Source: Craterostigma plantagineum (taxonomy: Eukaryota > Streptophyta > Magnoliopsida > Lamiales > Linderniaceae). Taken from it: a stretch of 64,000 nucleotides of DNA. Under the pieces are notes generated by a model. That model was given only the letters and a program-made list of their open reading frames with translations. It did no database searches and was not told the DNA's origin. Below, piece by piece: positions 25,467 to 36,949 of this stretch. Both the position numbers and the translations under genes were made by a program. Positions within the stretch are counted from its first letter, which is position 1. Every line of letters starts with the position of its first letter. Location: NCBI GenBank assembly GCA_027422505.1, contig JAPQWV010000028.1, positions 3,386,001-3,450,000 of the forward strand, in the 5' to 3' direction.

Positions 25467-27139
25467 AGGAAGCTTTGAGATTTTCCAATTCTTTTAGAAA
25501 TCTTTTCTTTTCAGCTTCAAAATCCTCTCTCTCTCTTTCCAAAAAGGCTCTTAATCCCTCTATTTTCTTAACTGTAGGGGGTATGTAGAGAGAATTTTCA
25601 GAATGGTGATAGTTTACTTCCTCTAATTTAGAACGATCTTCGGGAAGATAAATTGATTCAAAGCTCCAGCCCTTGGGGAGTTCCCTAGTTTTGTCACTTT
25701 GATTCAATTCGGTGTAAGAAAAGGGAAATTCAGCCCTAGTCTTGACTTTTCTCTTGGCTTCTTCTTCCGCATCTATTTCTTTTGCATTAGTAAAAGCCAT
25801 GAGATTTGTTAGTCCTAAACCCATGTACTTAATATCGTAATGTTGTTTGCAATCAACTTTCGTCAAGCAGTGTGGATTCTCAAAATCTATCCCAAACTTA
25901 TAATCATAAAATTCTAAGTCCTTGGGCTGGTTCAAAAATATAGTTTGATTAGTTTGATCCCTTTTTACAAGAAGATCTTCTAATTTCTTAACTTTAGCGT
26001 ATAGTTTCTTACGCCTTTCTCCTAATAGAGCAAAATCATTTTCCACCGTTAATTTGGCGGCTTTATAGCTATCTAGATCTTTCATAAGTTCACAACCTTA
26101 GTGTTAGATTTATCTAATTCGGCTTTTAGGTTTGTGATCTTAGTGGTCGCTTCTGTTAAACTACAATTGAGGTTAGCTTTCTCATTGAGATTTCTAACTA
26201 AACAATTATAGTTATTTTCTAGCATGTCTTCTAATTCCTTAACTTTTAAATCATACTGCTCTATCTGAGGCTTTGTAGTCTCCGTAGAATGTAAGCTCTT
26301 AGTAAGTTCTTCTATTTTTGAACAAGAGCTCCTAAGTTCGGATTCGAGGCTAGTGATTTTCTCAAGAGATTTAGCTAGTTTCTTCTCTACTTCCTTTATG
26401 CTTTTCTGCTCACGTTTCATGTTACTGTATGCTAGTTGATACGATTCTAATATGGTCAATAATATGGAAGGAGAAATTACCTCCTGAGACGGTTCTGATG
26501 CTTGGTCATCGTCCGTCAGATTTGTGATTTCGGCGTCTGAGTTTTCGTCTAGGGAGGCCATGAGGGCGAGACTATCCTCCTCAGAGCTTGACGTGTCTTC
26601 GAGCCAGTGGTCTTGTTCTGCCATTAGAGCTACTCCAGCTTCCTTCTGCTTTGTGAGTTGAAGCTTCTTGGAGTAGTAGTTTGCATCTCTCTTCTTTGGG
26701 AGAGTGCATTCTCTGGCATAGCGGCTTGGTTTGCCACAGTTAAAGCACCTGGTCAGCTCTTTTGTATTCTTGACCTCGGAAGTCTCAGGTGCACGTTCCT
26801 TGTTTTTTGAGCTTGAGGTCCGAAGTCGGTTGGCTGATGATAAGGACTTCTTCTTGAAGTATTGTTTGCTCATCATTTTTCCAATTAGTGCCAACAGTTT
26901 CCCTAGTGCTTTGATATTTGGCTCAACGTCAGATGCTAATTCGTCTTCCAACTCTGAAGGGGTCGAAGGCCTAATGATCTTCTCTTTTTGTGATTTTGAG
27001 CTTCTCTTCTCTAAGACTAGGGCAACCGTGTCGTCGATAAGTTTGCCCTTCTGCTCCTTCTGAATCTCGCCTATATCTTCCTCGTGCTGTGCGAGATTGT
27101 CGAACATGGCATGGATATCCAACGCCTCAAGGTCTTTAT
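25467..27139 (-). pseudogene. Copia element 1: gag C-terminal half (zinc knuckle plus coiled coil), interrupted both sides
   Basis: On the minus strand the frame enters from 27134 with a gag segment, then a lysine/serine-rich stretch and a zinc knuckle (CFNCGKPSRYAREC, near 26700). Next comes an acidic linker and a long heptad-rich coiled coil that continues in a second frame (26085 down to 25467) after a one-base shift near 26090. At 27139/27140 the gag is cut by the 3' LTR of element 2; the missing N-terminal part reappears at 42754-43341. At 25466/25467 the coding region is cut by the Tekay-like array. The protein part resembles the extended Gag of SIRE/Maximus-type copia elements, which packages RNA in cytoplasmic particles. 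The pol region of this element lies outside the window to the left. Confidence 0.85.
27135..27139. repeat. Target-site duplication (left) of copia element 2
   Basis: TTTAT immediately before the LTR start TGTTAGG. It matches TTTAT at 42749-42753 immediately after the other LTR. The gag sequence of element 1 continues across the two sites once the element is removed. Confidence 0.9.
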
Positions 27140-27488
27140 TGTTAGGTCCTCGATTATCAACTCAAACAATCCTAGCATTAATTCTGAGTAATCGATTGAA
27201 ATGATAGAAATTGAATCTCGATCGAAAACCTTCCAATGAAGAACACGAGAGAGAAACTTTATAGTGAGAGAAGGATGTATAATTTTCTCTCTCTAGAATT
27301 GAATTAGCAAGCCTTTCGGATCGATTCTCTAATTTTCTGTATTCAGCTCAATCATTTGTACAAGTATTTATACCAAACAAGCTTGGTATAAATAACAAAC
27401 TAGTCCTAATCTATGGACTAATACAAATAAAGCCCCTAATTACAAGGACAACTACTGAAATCAAGCACAATTAAATATAGTCTCTACA
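27140..27488 (-). mobile_element. 3' LTR of copia element 2
   Basis: 349 bp. On the plus strand it reads TGTTAGGTCC to ATAGTCTCTACA, so in element orientation it starts TGTAGAGACT and ends GGACCTAACA. It matches 42398-42748 with a few substitutions and small indels. A TATAAATA-like stretch lies in the inverted TTTATACC/GGTATAAA region near 27370-27390. Confidence 0.93.
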
Positions 27489-30400
27489 ATCTCCCCCTTT
27501 GTGCTTGATTGCTCTTCCGTTCCATTTGTTCTCGTCGGGCAAAGTACGATCTTCTCAAGCCCAGCGCATGCTCAAAGTTCCTTAGACTGTTTCGCAGCTC
27601 CAGGCGCTCCTCGATGTCATTAAGGAGTTCCAGTATCAGAGGTTGTTCTCTTACGAACCGATGTATGGACAGCCTCGTCTCTCTATTGATTTCTTCCAAT
27701 CTTTGATCTATGTTTTTCCCGATGACCTTGAGAGTTCCATCACAAAATTTGTGAATCTCAGTCTTCAGCATCAATCTATCTTCTCTGCAATTGGATTGTG
27801 ATAGATGATTCCTAAGACTGAGCTGATATGAATGTGATTGTTGGAAAGCGCTTCGATCTCAGGTTCTTTGTTAACAGGAGCGGTCATGTTCACCTTCTTC
27901 ATGTTGCTCTCCAGAGCCATCTGAAGGTTGTGTGCGACGAAGTATTTGACTTGTCGCATCATGAACCGGTAGAGTCCCTCGAGTCCTTCTTTCTTGATGA
28001 AGCCTTGAGGACCCTTGTACTTCTCTACGTAGAGCTGGTAGAGACGGTACATCTCCTCGTAAGGAAGGTAGGGTAGGTCGCTCTCGCTGAGTTCTTCTCG
28101 AGTTCTGTCTACTCTCTCAATTATGTGGAACGGTGTTGGAAGTCCTCCTTTGGCGCAGTAGACGCTTAATAGCTGGCAGATAGGAGATAGACTCTTATAA
28201 TGATTCCTAGCTTGCGCTTTAGTCATCTTCATCCTTACATCTGGTCCGAGATGGGTCAGCATCCACAGATACGTCATTCTCTTTTGCTGATCCCAGTGAG
28301 AAATCCCGCTGAGCTCGAATTCGTTCAACTCCTTTACCTTATTCGGTGACCTCCATATGTTTTCCCGAACTTCTTCAAGAAAGGGAATTTCTATTCTGAT
28401 GTTCTCCCCTGGCGTATCTATTCGAACTGTTCTTGGCATCATTCTTGGAGGGGGATCCGCTGTTTGAGCAATCAGCTCGCCTTGGGGGATATGCTTCATG
28501 ATCTTCACCTTCCTGAAGCTTGCTGCAAGAACTGTCGAACGTCCTTGAGCCTTTGTCTCTGATGCTCGTCGGGCATGGAGTGAGTCATCCACTGTCCTTC
28601 GAATATGTACTTGTCGAGGATCTCATGTGGGTTGACTCCACTTCCAGATGGTCCCGATTGGTCTGGAGCAGGTGATGGAGTTGCTTGAGTCCGTGCTAGG
28701 TCGATGAGCATGGGAGTACTTGCTTCTTCTTCCGGAAGCAATGGGCTTGTGAAAATCGGTTGTGTGGGCGGAGGCGTCCTTAGGTAAAAGGATGGTGGGT
28801 CGATTTGGGTTACAGTATGGGTGGTGCGGTGCGTGGTATGGGTTGTTTGGGTTATAGGTTGTGAGGTTTCAGCGGCTCCAGCGCTTGTATGTGTCGCGCC
28901 CAAGCTCCGTCCTTGACTTCTGGTCATTAGCCTAGGTCTCCTCTCCCCCTCATGACGTCCTTGATCGTCTGGGTCGTCATGTCTGCGTTTGGAGCGGGAG
29001 CCTTGACCTTGACAAGTGTCGGTCGGGTCAGGACGGTCCACGAGACGTCGAAAGAGGTCTTCTTCTTCTGGTGTTCGAGAGGTTAGCTCGAGTAGTCGGG
29101 CGACCAAGATGGAGTGGAGGTCGCTGATGGGAACGATGGCTGGGTTTATGAGGTTGTAAGTGAGGATAGGTGTGCCGAAGGGTGTGGGTTGTGTGGGTTG
29201 AGATGGAGTAAGGATCAATTGTGAGGAAGACGGCTCCGAGACAGGTGCTTTCCCACGATCTTGGCGGGATGTCTTGATTGCATTGCGCACGCTCTTCATA
29301 ATGTTCTTTTCAAACGACTTGAAAGCTTCGGAAAGGGCTTCCTGAAGTCTGTCTTCGGTCACGTATGAGATGGATGCCTCCGCCGAGGATGGACCAGGAC
29401 AACTGATGTCGCCTGTTGACAACCCTTGAGCGAACACCTGCTCCTCAGGTTGGCTCGGAGTCACTTGAGGTTGTGACTGTTTGAGACTTCCATCTAATCC
29501 TTGAGGTGAACCACTAGGATTCTCCTCTATGGGTGTTGCGGCAGGTTCTGATTGAACCTGTGACCCAGACATCGGTATGGTGTGTGACGGCTCAGATTGA
29601 GCGAAGAGTGGTCCGCAGCACTTGTAGTGATGATCGGCGCGATGTCTGGTACGGTAGTGAAGATGGACTCAAATGATACACTTAGTCGTCTCGGAGTCCT
29701 TCTTATTAATTGAATCTCCTCATCAGACTCGTTGTCTGATGAGGTAGGCGTGTGAGGTGAGAGTCCTCGTGCTGCATCCTCACTGGCTGGTTCCGTCATC
29801 TGAGGCTCGGAGGGCTGAATTCTTGAGATTAGAGCCTCGGTCTCTGGCGTAGTAGCCAGTGGTGGTGAGGTGTGTCCCGCTTCTGCTTCGAGCGATGCTT
29901 CTTGAGATAGTACCTCCTCAAAAGGTACTTCGAGCATGCTGACATGGATGGACACTTCAGCACCAAGTGATACTTGTGGAGCTTCGAGTTCCAACTCTTG
30001 AGCCACAGCATCGATCAGCGTGGCTTCAACATCTGGCATTGTTTCCTCATGAGTTGGGGGCTCCATCTCTAGTTCCTGAGCCACTTCATCTATTATCGTG
30101 TCTTCAGGACTAGCGTGTTGTTGCTGTGATTGTGGAGGACTGACGTTGTAGTCTGTCGGGGGCCCTCGAATCATCTGTTCAGTGAGATGATTTTCCCGAC
30201 AGTAGAGCCTATAGATGTCTCCCGAGGGGTCAGTGAGACGAAGCAGCTCGAACGGAATCGCCATCGATGGTTGGTCTAGATCCGTGAGCTTCGGGTGATG
30301 GAAGAACTTCAGACGAGGGTGCTGGTAATTTCCTCCAGGAGGCAGGCGAGGGATGTCCTCGTATAGTTCCATGAAATGGTGAATGATAACAGAGAACCAT

Positions 30401-31035
30401 CTCGCATACGGGACAGTTTTGGACCGTTTGTTCTCTTTCTGTCTGATATGTTCTGCAAGGTCGTTCCAGATCAGTTGGGCAAAATCGTAATTTTGCGAGA
30501 ACATTACTCCGTGAAATATCCGGAGGATGTTTCCGTTGCCTTTGTCGAAGCCTGCATGCTTCGGGGACAAACACTTGTTGATTATTCCAAAAAGTGTCTT
30601 CCAGGGATGGGGAATCCCGTTGCTCTGCATCTGAGCTAGCTTGGTGAGCGGCGGACGGTACCCCATTTGAAGGAAATCGTGAATCAGCTCAGCGTCTGAT
30701 GGCAGTGGGTCATAGTTGTGACTGTAAGGAAGGTCGAGGACGAGGCCGAAATTGTTCTTGTTCATGTTGATATGCCTAGTCCTGATCACCGAAGTGAAGC
30801 TGTATGCTCCTTCAATCACATGACTCGTGATCATTCCCCAAAACTGCTGAAGGTAGACCATTGGTACGGAGGCAGTTACCGTGAGAGCGTGCCAGAGGGG
30901 ATGGCCTTGTAGAATAGACACGATTATCTCGTCCGAGCATCTGAAAGTTGTCAGGTCGAGCTGATAGTTTGTGTCATGTACATTCAGGTACATGTTTCGC
31001 TCATAGATGTGGTTGTATGTCGGATAACGATCCAT
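27484..31035 (-). pseudogene. Accessory ORF (aORF) of copia element 2, about 1180 codons, three frameshifts
   Basis: Frames 31035-29527, 29572-28505, 28592-27771 and 27774-27484 join end to end and match one continuous frame in element 4, so they are one decayed ORF. The N-terminal ~200 residues form a compact domain (with a PMVYLQQFW motif) that I recall in extra ORFs of copia-type elements and in plant-transposon protein families of asterids. The middle is rich in Ser, Thr, Pro, Gln and acidic residues. The C-terminal ~330 residues are a charged helical domain ending in a probable coiled coil. I see no signal peptide or membrane segment, so an Env role like that suggested for SIRE1 is not supported here. 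The function is unknown. The stop codon lies inside the 3' LTR and the coding sequence covers the polypurine tract. Confidence 0.82.
27489..27500 (-). other. Polypurine tract of copia element 2
   Basis: Minus-strand AAAGGGGGAGAT immediately precedes the LTR start TGTAGA. It is also coding: it supplies the Arg-Gly-Arg codons near the end of the accessory ORF. Confidence 0.88.
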
Positions 31036-31070
31036 CTGAGAATTAATAGGAAATCACAGATCATTAGTTC
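31036..31070 (-). promoter_or_regulatory. Candidate 3' splice site at the accessory ORF start
   Basis: Minus-strand sequence just before the ATG reads TATTAATTCTCAG and is followed directly by ATGG. A pyrimidine-leaning stretch and a CTAAT branch-point-like site about 30 bases upstream complete a plausible plant acceptor. This would let the ORF be made from a spliced subgenomic RNA, as retroviral env is. Prediction only. Confidence 0.4.
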
Positions 31071-34000
31071 ATAATACACAATTTGTATCGAAAATTTTAT
31101 TTGTATCAAACCATAATGATCCAGCATGTGATAGTATGTTTGATAATTTGGCTATTGAGAAACAGATATGAAGCACATAGGTCATATGGAGTGATAGTTT
31201 GAAAATAATTTTTTGATACATGTATATATGCTATAGTTGATCGAAAGATATTCTAAGTGTTTTAAATCACTATTCACTCCATTCTTTTTATCGCGCGAGA
31301 ATTAAAACTTCTCAATTTTAATTTCCTAAGCGCTGAATTCAAATATAAAACCTCCGTTCGATTTTACGATCGAGAATTTTATTCGCTAGATTTCGCGACA
31401 GTGAAAAAGACTTAGAAAATTTTACTAAGTGTTGAACGTTATTTGTGTCACTGTAGCCGGGAAATTTGGCGCTCGAGAAAAATTTCGTGTAAATTTGCGA
31501 TCGAGAAAATTAAAATCCGTGCAAATTGACGATCGAGAGATTTTTCTCGTCTTGAATAAAATTTTCGTCGTGATTTTAGTCGAGCGAGAAAGTTTTTCGA
31601 TTGTAAGTAAGCTTTTCGCTGCGAAGTTTGACGATCGAAAAATTTTATCGTCGAAAAATTAATTTTATCGCCGCTAAAATTTTTGACCGAAAAAGAAAAA
31701 GAAATCGAAAATTATTTTGCGATAGCACGTTTTGCGCTCGAATTAAATTGCATCCTTTTATTTATTCTACGCATTAATTTTTTGCTCGCATAAAATTCTA
31801 TTTGAATTTCTAGATGGTAAGTGATTTAACAATCTGCGTTACTTAACTTGTCGACTAAGTCAAAATTCAGCGATCGAAAATCTTTTACGACACAAACAGT
31901 ATCCCAATTAAATTTAAGTCCAATTGGAACGATTTGCGATCGAGAAAGCTCTTCGACTGCTTCATATGTTCAAAAACCCAGAAAGTTGAATCTTAGAAAT
32001 TGAACTCTAAAACACCGATAATCAACGATTTATCCTACCGGATTGATCGAAAAACCTTAAGACTGTCATATTAAGCAGAGATTGTATCAAATAAACACAT
32101 AACAAGATCTAAATTCTGCAAAATAACCTACGGTTTTTCAAATATATCTCAGTCGAAAAACAAAATCATAAATCGAACGAAAAATTCCAGAATGTGGATG
32201 CTAATGAAGAAAATCAATACGCAACCATTTAAAAGTAGTCGAATCTACCTCTGAAAGACAATTAAGAGTTGAAAATCAAAGAAAAGGTTGTTTGATTTTG
32301 AGATTCTGTCTTTCGGATAAGTTTTTCGCGAGAGAAAGATTTTCGACTGTTGGTATTCGTGTAAGGGTTTAGCGGACAAAATTTTCGACTGCAAAAAGTG
32401 AATTTTTAATTAATGAGTGGATTTGATGTGTTGGGTTTTCGATGGGACATTTCCGTTACTGCAATAGATCAGGCCCAACACTGTTTTCGCTCGAGAAACT
32501 ATAGATGAGGCCCACTACTATTTACGCTCGAGAAACTTTCAATTGAAAAATTTATCTCCTAGTCAGTTTCTCGACCATAAGTTTTGCAATTGAGATAAAA
32601 TTCAGGACCATCACTATTTACGCACGAGAAAATTGGAATTGAAAATTACTCTTCTATCCAATTTCTCGATCGTATGTTTCTCTTAAATTTTCAGATTGAC
32701 CTCAATTTCAATATAAGACCACAAATTACTCCCCCTAAGTATAAACAACAGTGTAATTAACTCCCTGTATTTTCAACGGAATGAAATCTGGCTCCAAAAT
32801 TGATCTTCGAAATTCTGCAACAGTTAGAGCAAAACGTCGAGAATATTAGAGTTAATTACGAAGTAATTGTTTAAATAAGGCTCCCCTTGAATTGTTTTAC
32901 CAATGTCTTGAGTTCACGATCATGAAAATTTGTGAAGTCCTCCCCCTTTTTTTTAAGCATTGTCCAAAGCGAATTAAAACGAATATTTCTGCAACAGTTT
33001 AAAGAAAGAACATCAACAATATTTGGAGCCCAAAACATGGAATCATTGTAGATGCTCCCCTCAAATAGTGTGCTTATATCGATTTATCACGTAATTATGC
33101 AAATCAATACAAATAACAATCATGATAACACGCAATTAACCAATTTAGACTAGATACATGTTCCCCTAAACATGTAATAAAGATTTGCGCGAGGGTATGA
33201 ACAAACTTCAAATATTCGCATTTAAGTCAATTCAATGCCAATGCAAGTTGAATATGCATTCAAAATGTGCGATTAAAAATATTTTTAAAAAAAATTTATT
33301 ATCATTATTATTGTTTTATATATATATATATATATATACTATTTTTATTAATAGTATGGGGTCAGATTATTTTGCTTCGATTGTCACGCCTAAAAGTTTA
33401 CACGACAGTTGAAAGATTTTATGCCGTCAAGTCATGTCAGCAAACTAAAGTCCTAGATTCAAAGAGTGATCCATTCATTTATTTTTAACTAGGGATCATA
33501 TATTTATATCGCTAAAGTCAACACATATCATATTAAGTCAATATACCTGTGATCGAGGCTCTTTTAATCATTTCGCCTTTGCAAGAGACCGTCGATTTGG
33601 AATCAAATGGGACTTTGAAGGATTTTACTTTTGCTCTGACTTAGAAGAGAAGGATAATGTTTGGGAAAAATAAGCTTTATGTCATCTTCCGTTCTTTGTC
33701 GTTCTCCTTTTCTCCGGCATGTTTCTCTTTCGTCTTTTCATTCTCATCCTTTATTTATATTTTTTTTATTCGTCTGCACTTGCTCAAGCTGAAGCTCCGG
33801 TTCTCTACGAGGCTGAGAGATTGTCTAAGGCGAAGTTCTTCTTGTTCGTTCTCGGGCCGATACCGTGCTCCTCTTCTTTTAATCCCTATATAGGTTCCAT
33901 AGATTATCGATTTGGAGAAGTTCACAGTTATGGAATTCGAACCCAAGGCCTGCTCCTCTTCTCGTTGTCTCGATATAAGACCGGATTATCGTTGGAGAAG

Positions 34001-34838
34001 TTCACTTCTAGGCGTTCCTCTTTCCAGCCGTTCTAACGAGTGTACGAGATTATCGATGGAGAAGTTCACAGCAAGATCCATGCCCTCTTCTGATGATTTC
34101 AGAGTGTGATGGTTGAGAGGCAGGTTCTTTTGATCTGTTTTTTGTGCGTTGAGCATTCCTCGTGTGCGTTTTTCACCTTCTTTTGTCATTTGTTTCTTTG
34201 TCGTCTAGCTTTTCTCCCCCTCCTTTTCTTTATTGAATATCCCATCGAAATCATTAAATTGTCGGTTGAAGGCTTAAAGGGGGTTTTCAATTGAAGAAAA
34301 GGAATTTGAAGAAGGCTCAAAATGTTTGACTAAAGATAATGTTAAATGAATGAAAATTTGTATTTGGGCCAAGTGAGGAATTTCCTAAGTGCCCTAATCA
34401 TTTTCAGAACGATCTATTACAAGGCAAGTATGAGGCCAAGAATCACTAGTTAATGACAAGCAATTAATGTGTGACTTACTCAAGAATAGATCCGGCGAGA
34501 GAAATAAAAGGCTAGAAACCTCACTTATATGAAGTGGCTTAGTGGAGTCTACGAAAGAACTTTAGACACAAGAATGCGACTTAGACTGACAAAATTAAGC
34601 AGTGAAATCAGTCGTATATCGGGAAAAAAATTTACGTGACTTAGACTGAAGCATCCTAAAGGATCTCGTCATTCCCCTATATTATAGGTATATGTTTATT
34701 ATTGTTATTATTATATATATATATGTATATTATTTTATTTATTTATTTATTTATTTTTTATGCGAGATAAGACAGATGAACATGGAAAACACATAGAATT
34801 GAGCATGTTAAAGCACGGAAGATCAGGTAAAGCACATA
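31071..34838 (-). other. Noncoding spacer between pol and accessory ORF of element 2
   Basis: About 3.8 kb with no supported gene. Around 31260-32660 it is crowded with CGAGAAA, TTTTTCG and CGATCGAG-type motifs, similar in style to the leaders upstream of gag. Around 33560-34070 it is CT-rich on the plus strand and holds three spaced copies of a GGAGAAGTTCAC repeat. TA microsatellites lie at about 33320-33340 and 34710-34730. Short ORFs here follow composition and are not supported. Confidence 0.7.
33902..34069. repeat. Three diverged repeats in the element 2 spacer
   Basis: GATTATCG followed by GGAGAAGTTCAC occurs at 33902-33924, 33984-34005 and 34048-34069 (spacing about 80 and 65 bp), with CT-rich sequence between the copies. 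Confidence 0.75.
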
Positions 34839-36370
34839 TCACGGGAGATTCAACATGCCTAATTTTCCGACAAGGAACTGGAATCGTTTTTCATCCAATG
34901 GCTTGGTGAAAATATCGGCTAATTGGTACTCTGTGTTCACAAAATACATCTTGATTGTGCCTTTTTCTACGTGGTCTTTGATAAAGTGATATCTAATGTC
35001 TATGTGCTTCGTGCGTGAATGGTGAACAGGATTGCACGTAATCGCAATGGCACTTTGGCTATCACTATAAATGGGTATATTATTTAAATTATACCCATAG
35101 TCGCGAAGCTGAGTCCGCATCTACAGCATCTGCGAGCAACAGCTGGCGGCTGCGACGTATTCCGCTTCAGCCGTCGAAGTTGAGACGCAATTTTGCTTTT
35201 TGGATGACCAGCAGACTAGCTTTTCGCCTAGAAATTGAGCGCCATCGGAGGTGCTTTTCTTGTCCATTCGGCAACCTGCATAATCAGCGTCAGTATAGCC
35301 GATATGTTTAAAATTCGTACCTTTAGGATACCATAGTCCTAAGGTAGAAGTGCCCTTGAGGTAGCTAAGAATACGCTTCACCGCAAGCATGTGATCCCTT
35401 GGGATCGGCTTGGAAGCGGGCACAAAGACAGGTGGCAAACATAATGACCGGCCGGCTGGAAGGTAGGTAGAGAAGAGATCCAATTATGCTGCGATATAGT
35501 GTGATGTCGACCGATTTTCCCCGCGGAATCGGCATCAACTTGCAGCTTGTTGACGTGGGAGTGTTAAGAGGCTTGCTCTGGTCTTGATGGAATTTTTTCA
35601 AGATGTCCTTGACGTATTTAGTTTGACTGATAAATATCCCATCATCGAGCTGCCTGACCTGAAGTCCTAGGAAGAATTGCATCTCTCCCATGTGGCTCAT
35701 TTCGAATTACTCTTCATGAGATCTCCAAACTTCTTGCAAAGCCGTGGATTAGTAGAACCGAAAATGATGTCGTCGACGTAAATCTGGACGACCATCAGAT
35801 CCTCGTCTTGCCATTTGATGAAGAGGGTTGTATCGATTGTACCTCGGATAAATCCAGACATTATGAGGAAATCACTCAAGACATCATACCAAGCACGTGG
35901 GGCTTGTTTTAGTCAGTAGAGAGCTTTATCCAATCGATAGATGTGATCGGGGTGTTCTTGATCAACGAAGCCTTCTGGTTGAGCGACATAGACTTCTTCT
36001 TTTAGTACGCCGTTGAGAAAGGCGGTTTTACCGTCCATTTGATAGACCTTGAAGTCTTTATGAGCTGCGTACGCCAACAAAAGATGAATGGCTTCTATCC
36101 GGCCAACAGGAGCATATGTCTCGTCGTAGTCAATCCCTTCCTGTTGGTTATATCCCTTTGCAACTAATCTTGCCTTGTTCCTGATCACTTCTCCATCTTC
36201 ATTCTTTTGTTCATAAATACCCATTTCGTACTGATGATAGTTTTTCCATGCGGACGGGGTACTAATTTCCACACTTGAAGACGTACGAATTGATTAATTT
36301 CCTCTCGCATCGCAATTATCCAATCCGGGTCTTGTAGTGCATCTGCTACCTTAGTAGGCTCATTTTGGCT
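34839..36370 (-). pseudogene. Copia element 2: reverse transcriptase and RNase H, decayed
   Basis: Minus-strand frames 36272-35913, 35879-35697, 35700-35365, 35483-35121 and 35120-34839 together cover the Ty1/copia RT (RVT_2 type) and RNase H. Visible landmarks are [10 protein letters not shown] at the RT start, YVDD at about 35780-35769 as the catalytic motif, and a RNase H region with TDADYAG, STAEAEYVAA and SDSQSAI carrying the acidic residues. The end reads FTKPLDEKRF, typical of copia pol termini. Lesions: an in-frame TGA after DKALY near 35912, a frameshift near 35700, another near 35400-35480, and a stop at 35121. The enzyme cannot be made. In life it would copy genomic RNA to DNA within the Gag particle. 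Confidence 0.9.
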
Positions 36371-36949
36371 TAAAAACAGCTGAAGAGACTGTGTTGATGA
36401 CTTGTCCTTACACCGTTCGTAGGATCACCAATTATCTGATCAATCGGGTGAGCTCTAGTCCACTTGCGCTCATGGGGCAAAGCTGAAGATGATGCATCAG
36501 CCATTTGTGGGTCTAGATTTCCAATGATCTCCGATTGGTCACTTGTGTGAGGAAGTTCCAAATCTGTATTGGGAATGAATGACTGATGATTCTTCCTCAA
36601 CAGCCATGGTAGGTTGTTCATTATTCTGTGGCAATTCTGAATCGGGTGAGGTAGGGACCGTTGAAGAGCTTGGTACAACGGCCTCATCAGGTGTAGGCCA
36701 GATGGTGGGTGGCTGATGTAGAGGCTTAAAGAGGGAATCCAAGTCTTCTAACACCAATCTCATAGCTTCTTCCGGCGTTGATTGCTGAGTTGTTGGCATC
36801 TTCTGTTGGTTTTGTGCCAACACACCAGTGAAAATGGGTTCTGAGATGTCGTCTTCAGAAGCCAGCTGGTTATGCACGGGTCCTGAACTGAGCTGTTCAG
36901 GAGCCATTGGGTTAGGCTCGGGTCCTGGACTGATGTGCCCAGAAGCCAT
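36371..36949 (-). pseudogene. Copia element 2: integrase-to-RT linker
   Basis: Frames 36949-36539 and 36687-36370 (minus) encode a Pro/Ser/Glu-rich, low-complexity segment between the integrase C-terminus and the RT, a common disordered linker in copia polyproteins. A frameshift falls near 36600. No catalytic motif is expected here. Confidence 0.7.

Noticed and set aside
33719..34036. 105-codon plus-strand ORF with a hydrophobic start resembling a signal peptide
   Set aside because: It lies antisense in the element 2 spacer within a CT-rich tract. The hydrophobicity follows from T-richness, and the frame overlaps other similar ORFs.
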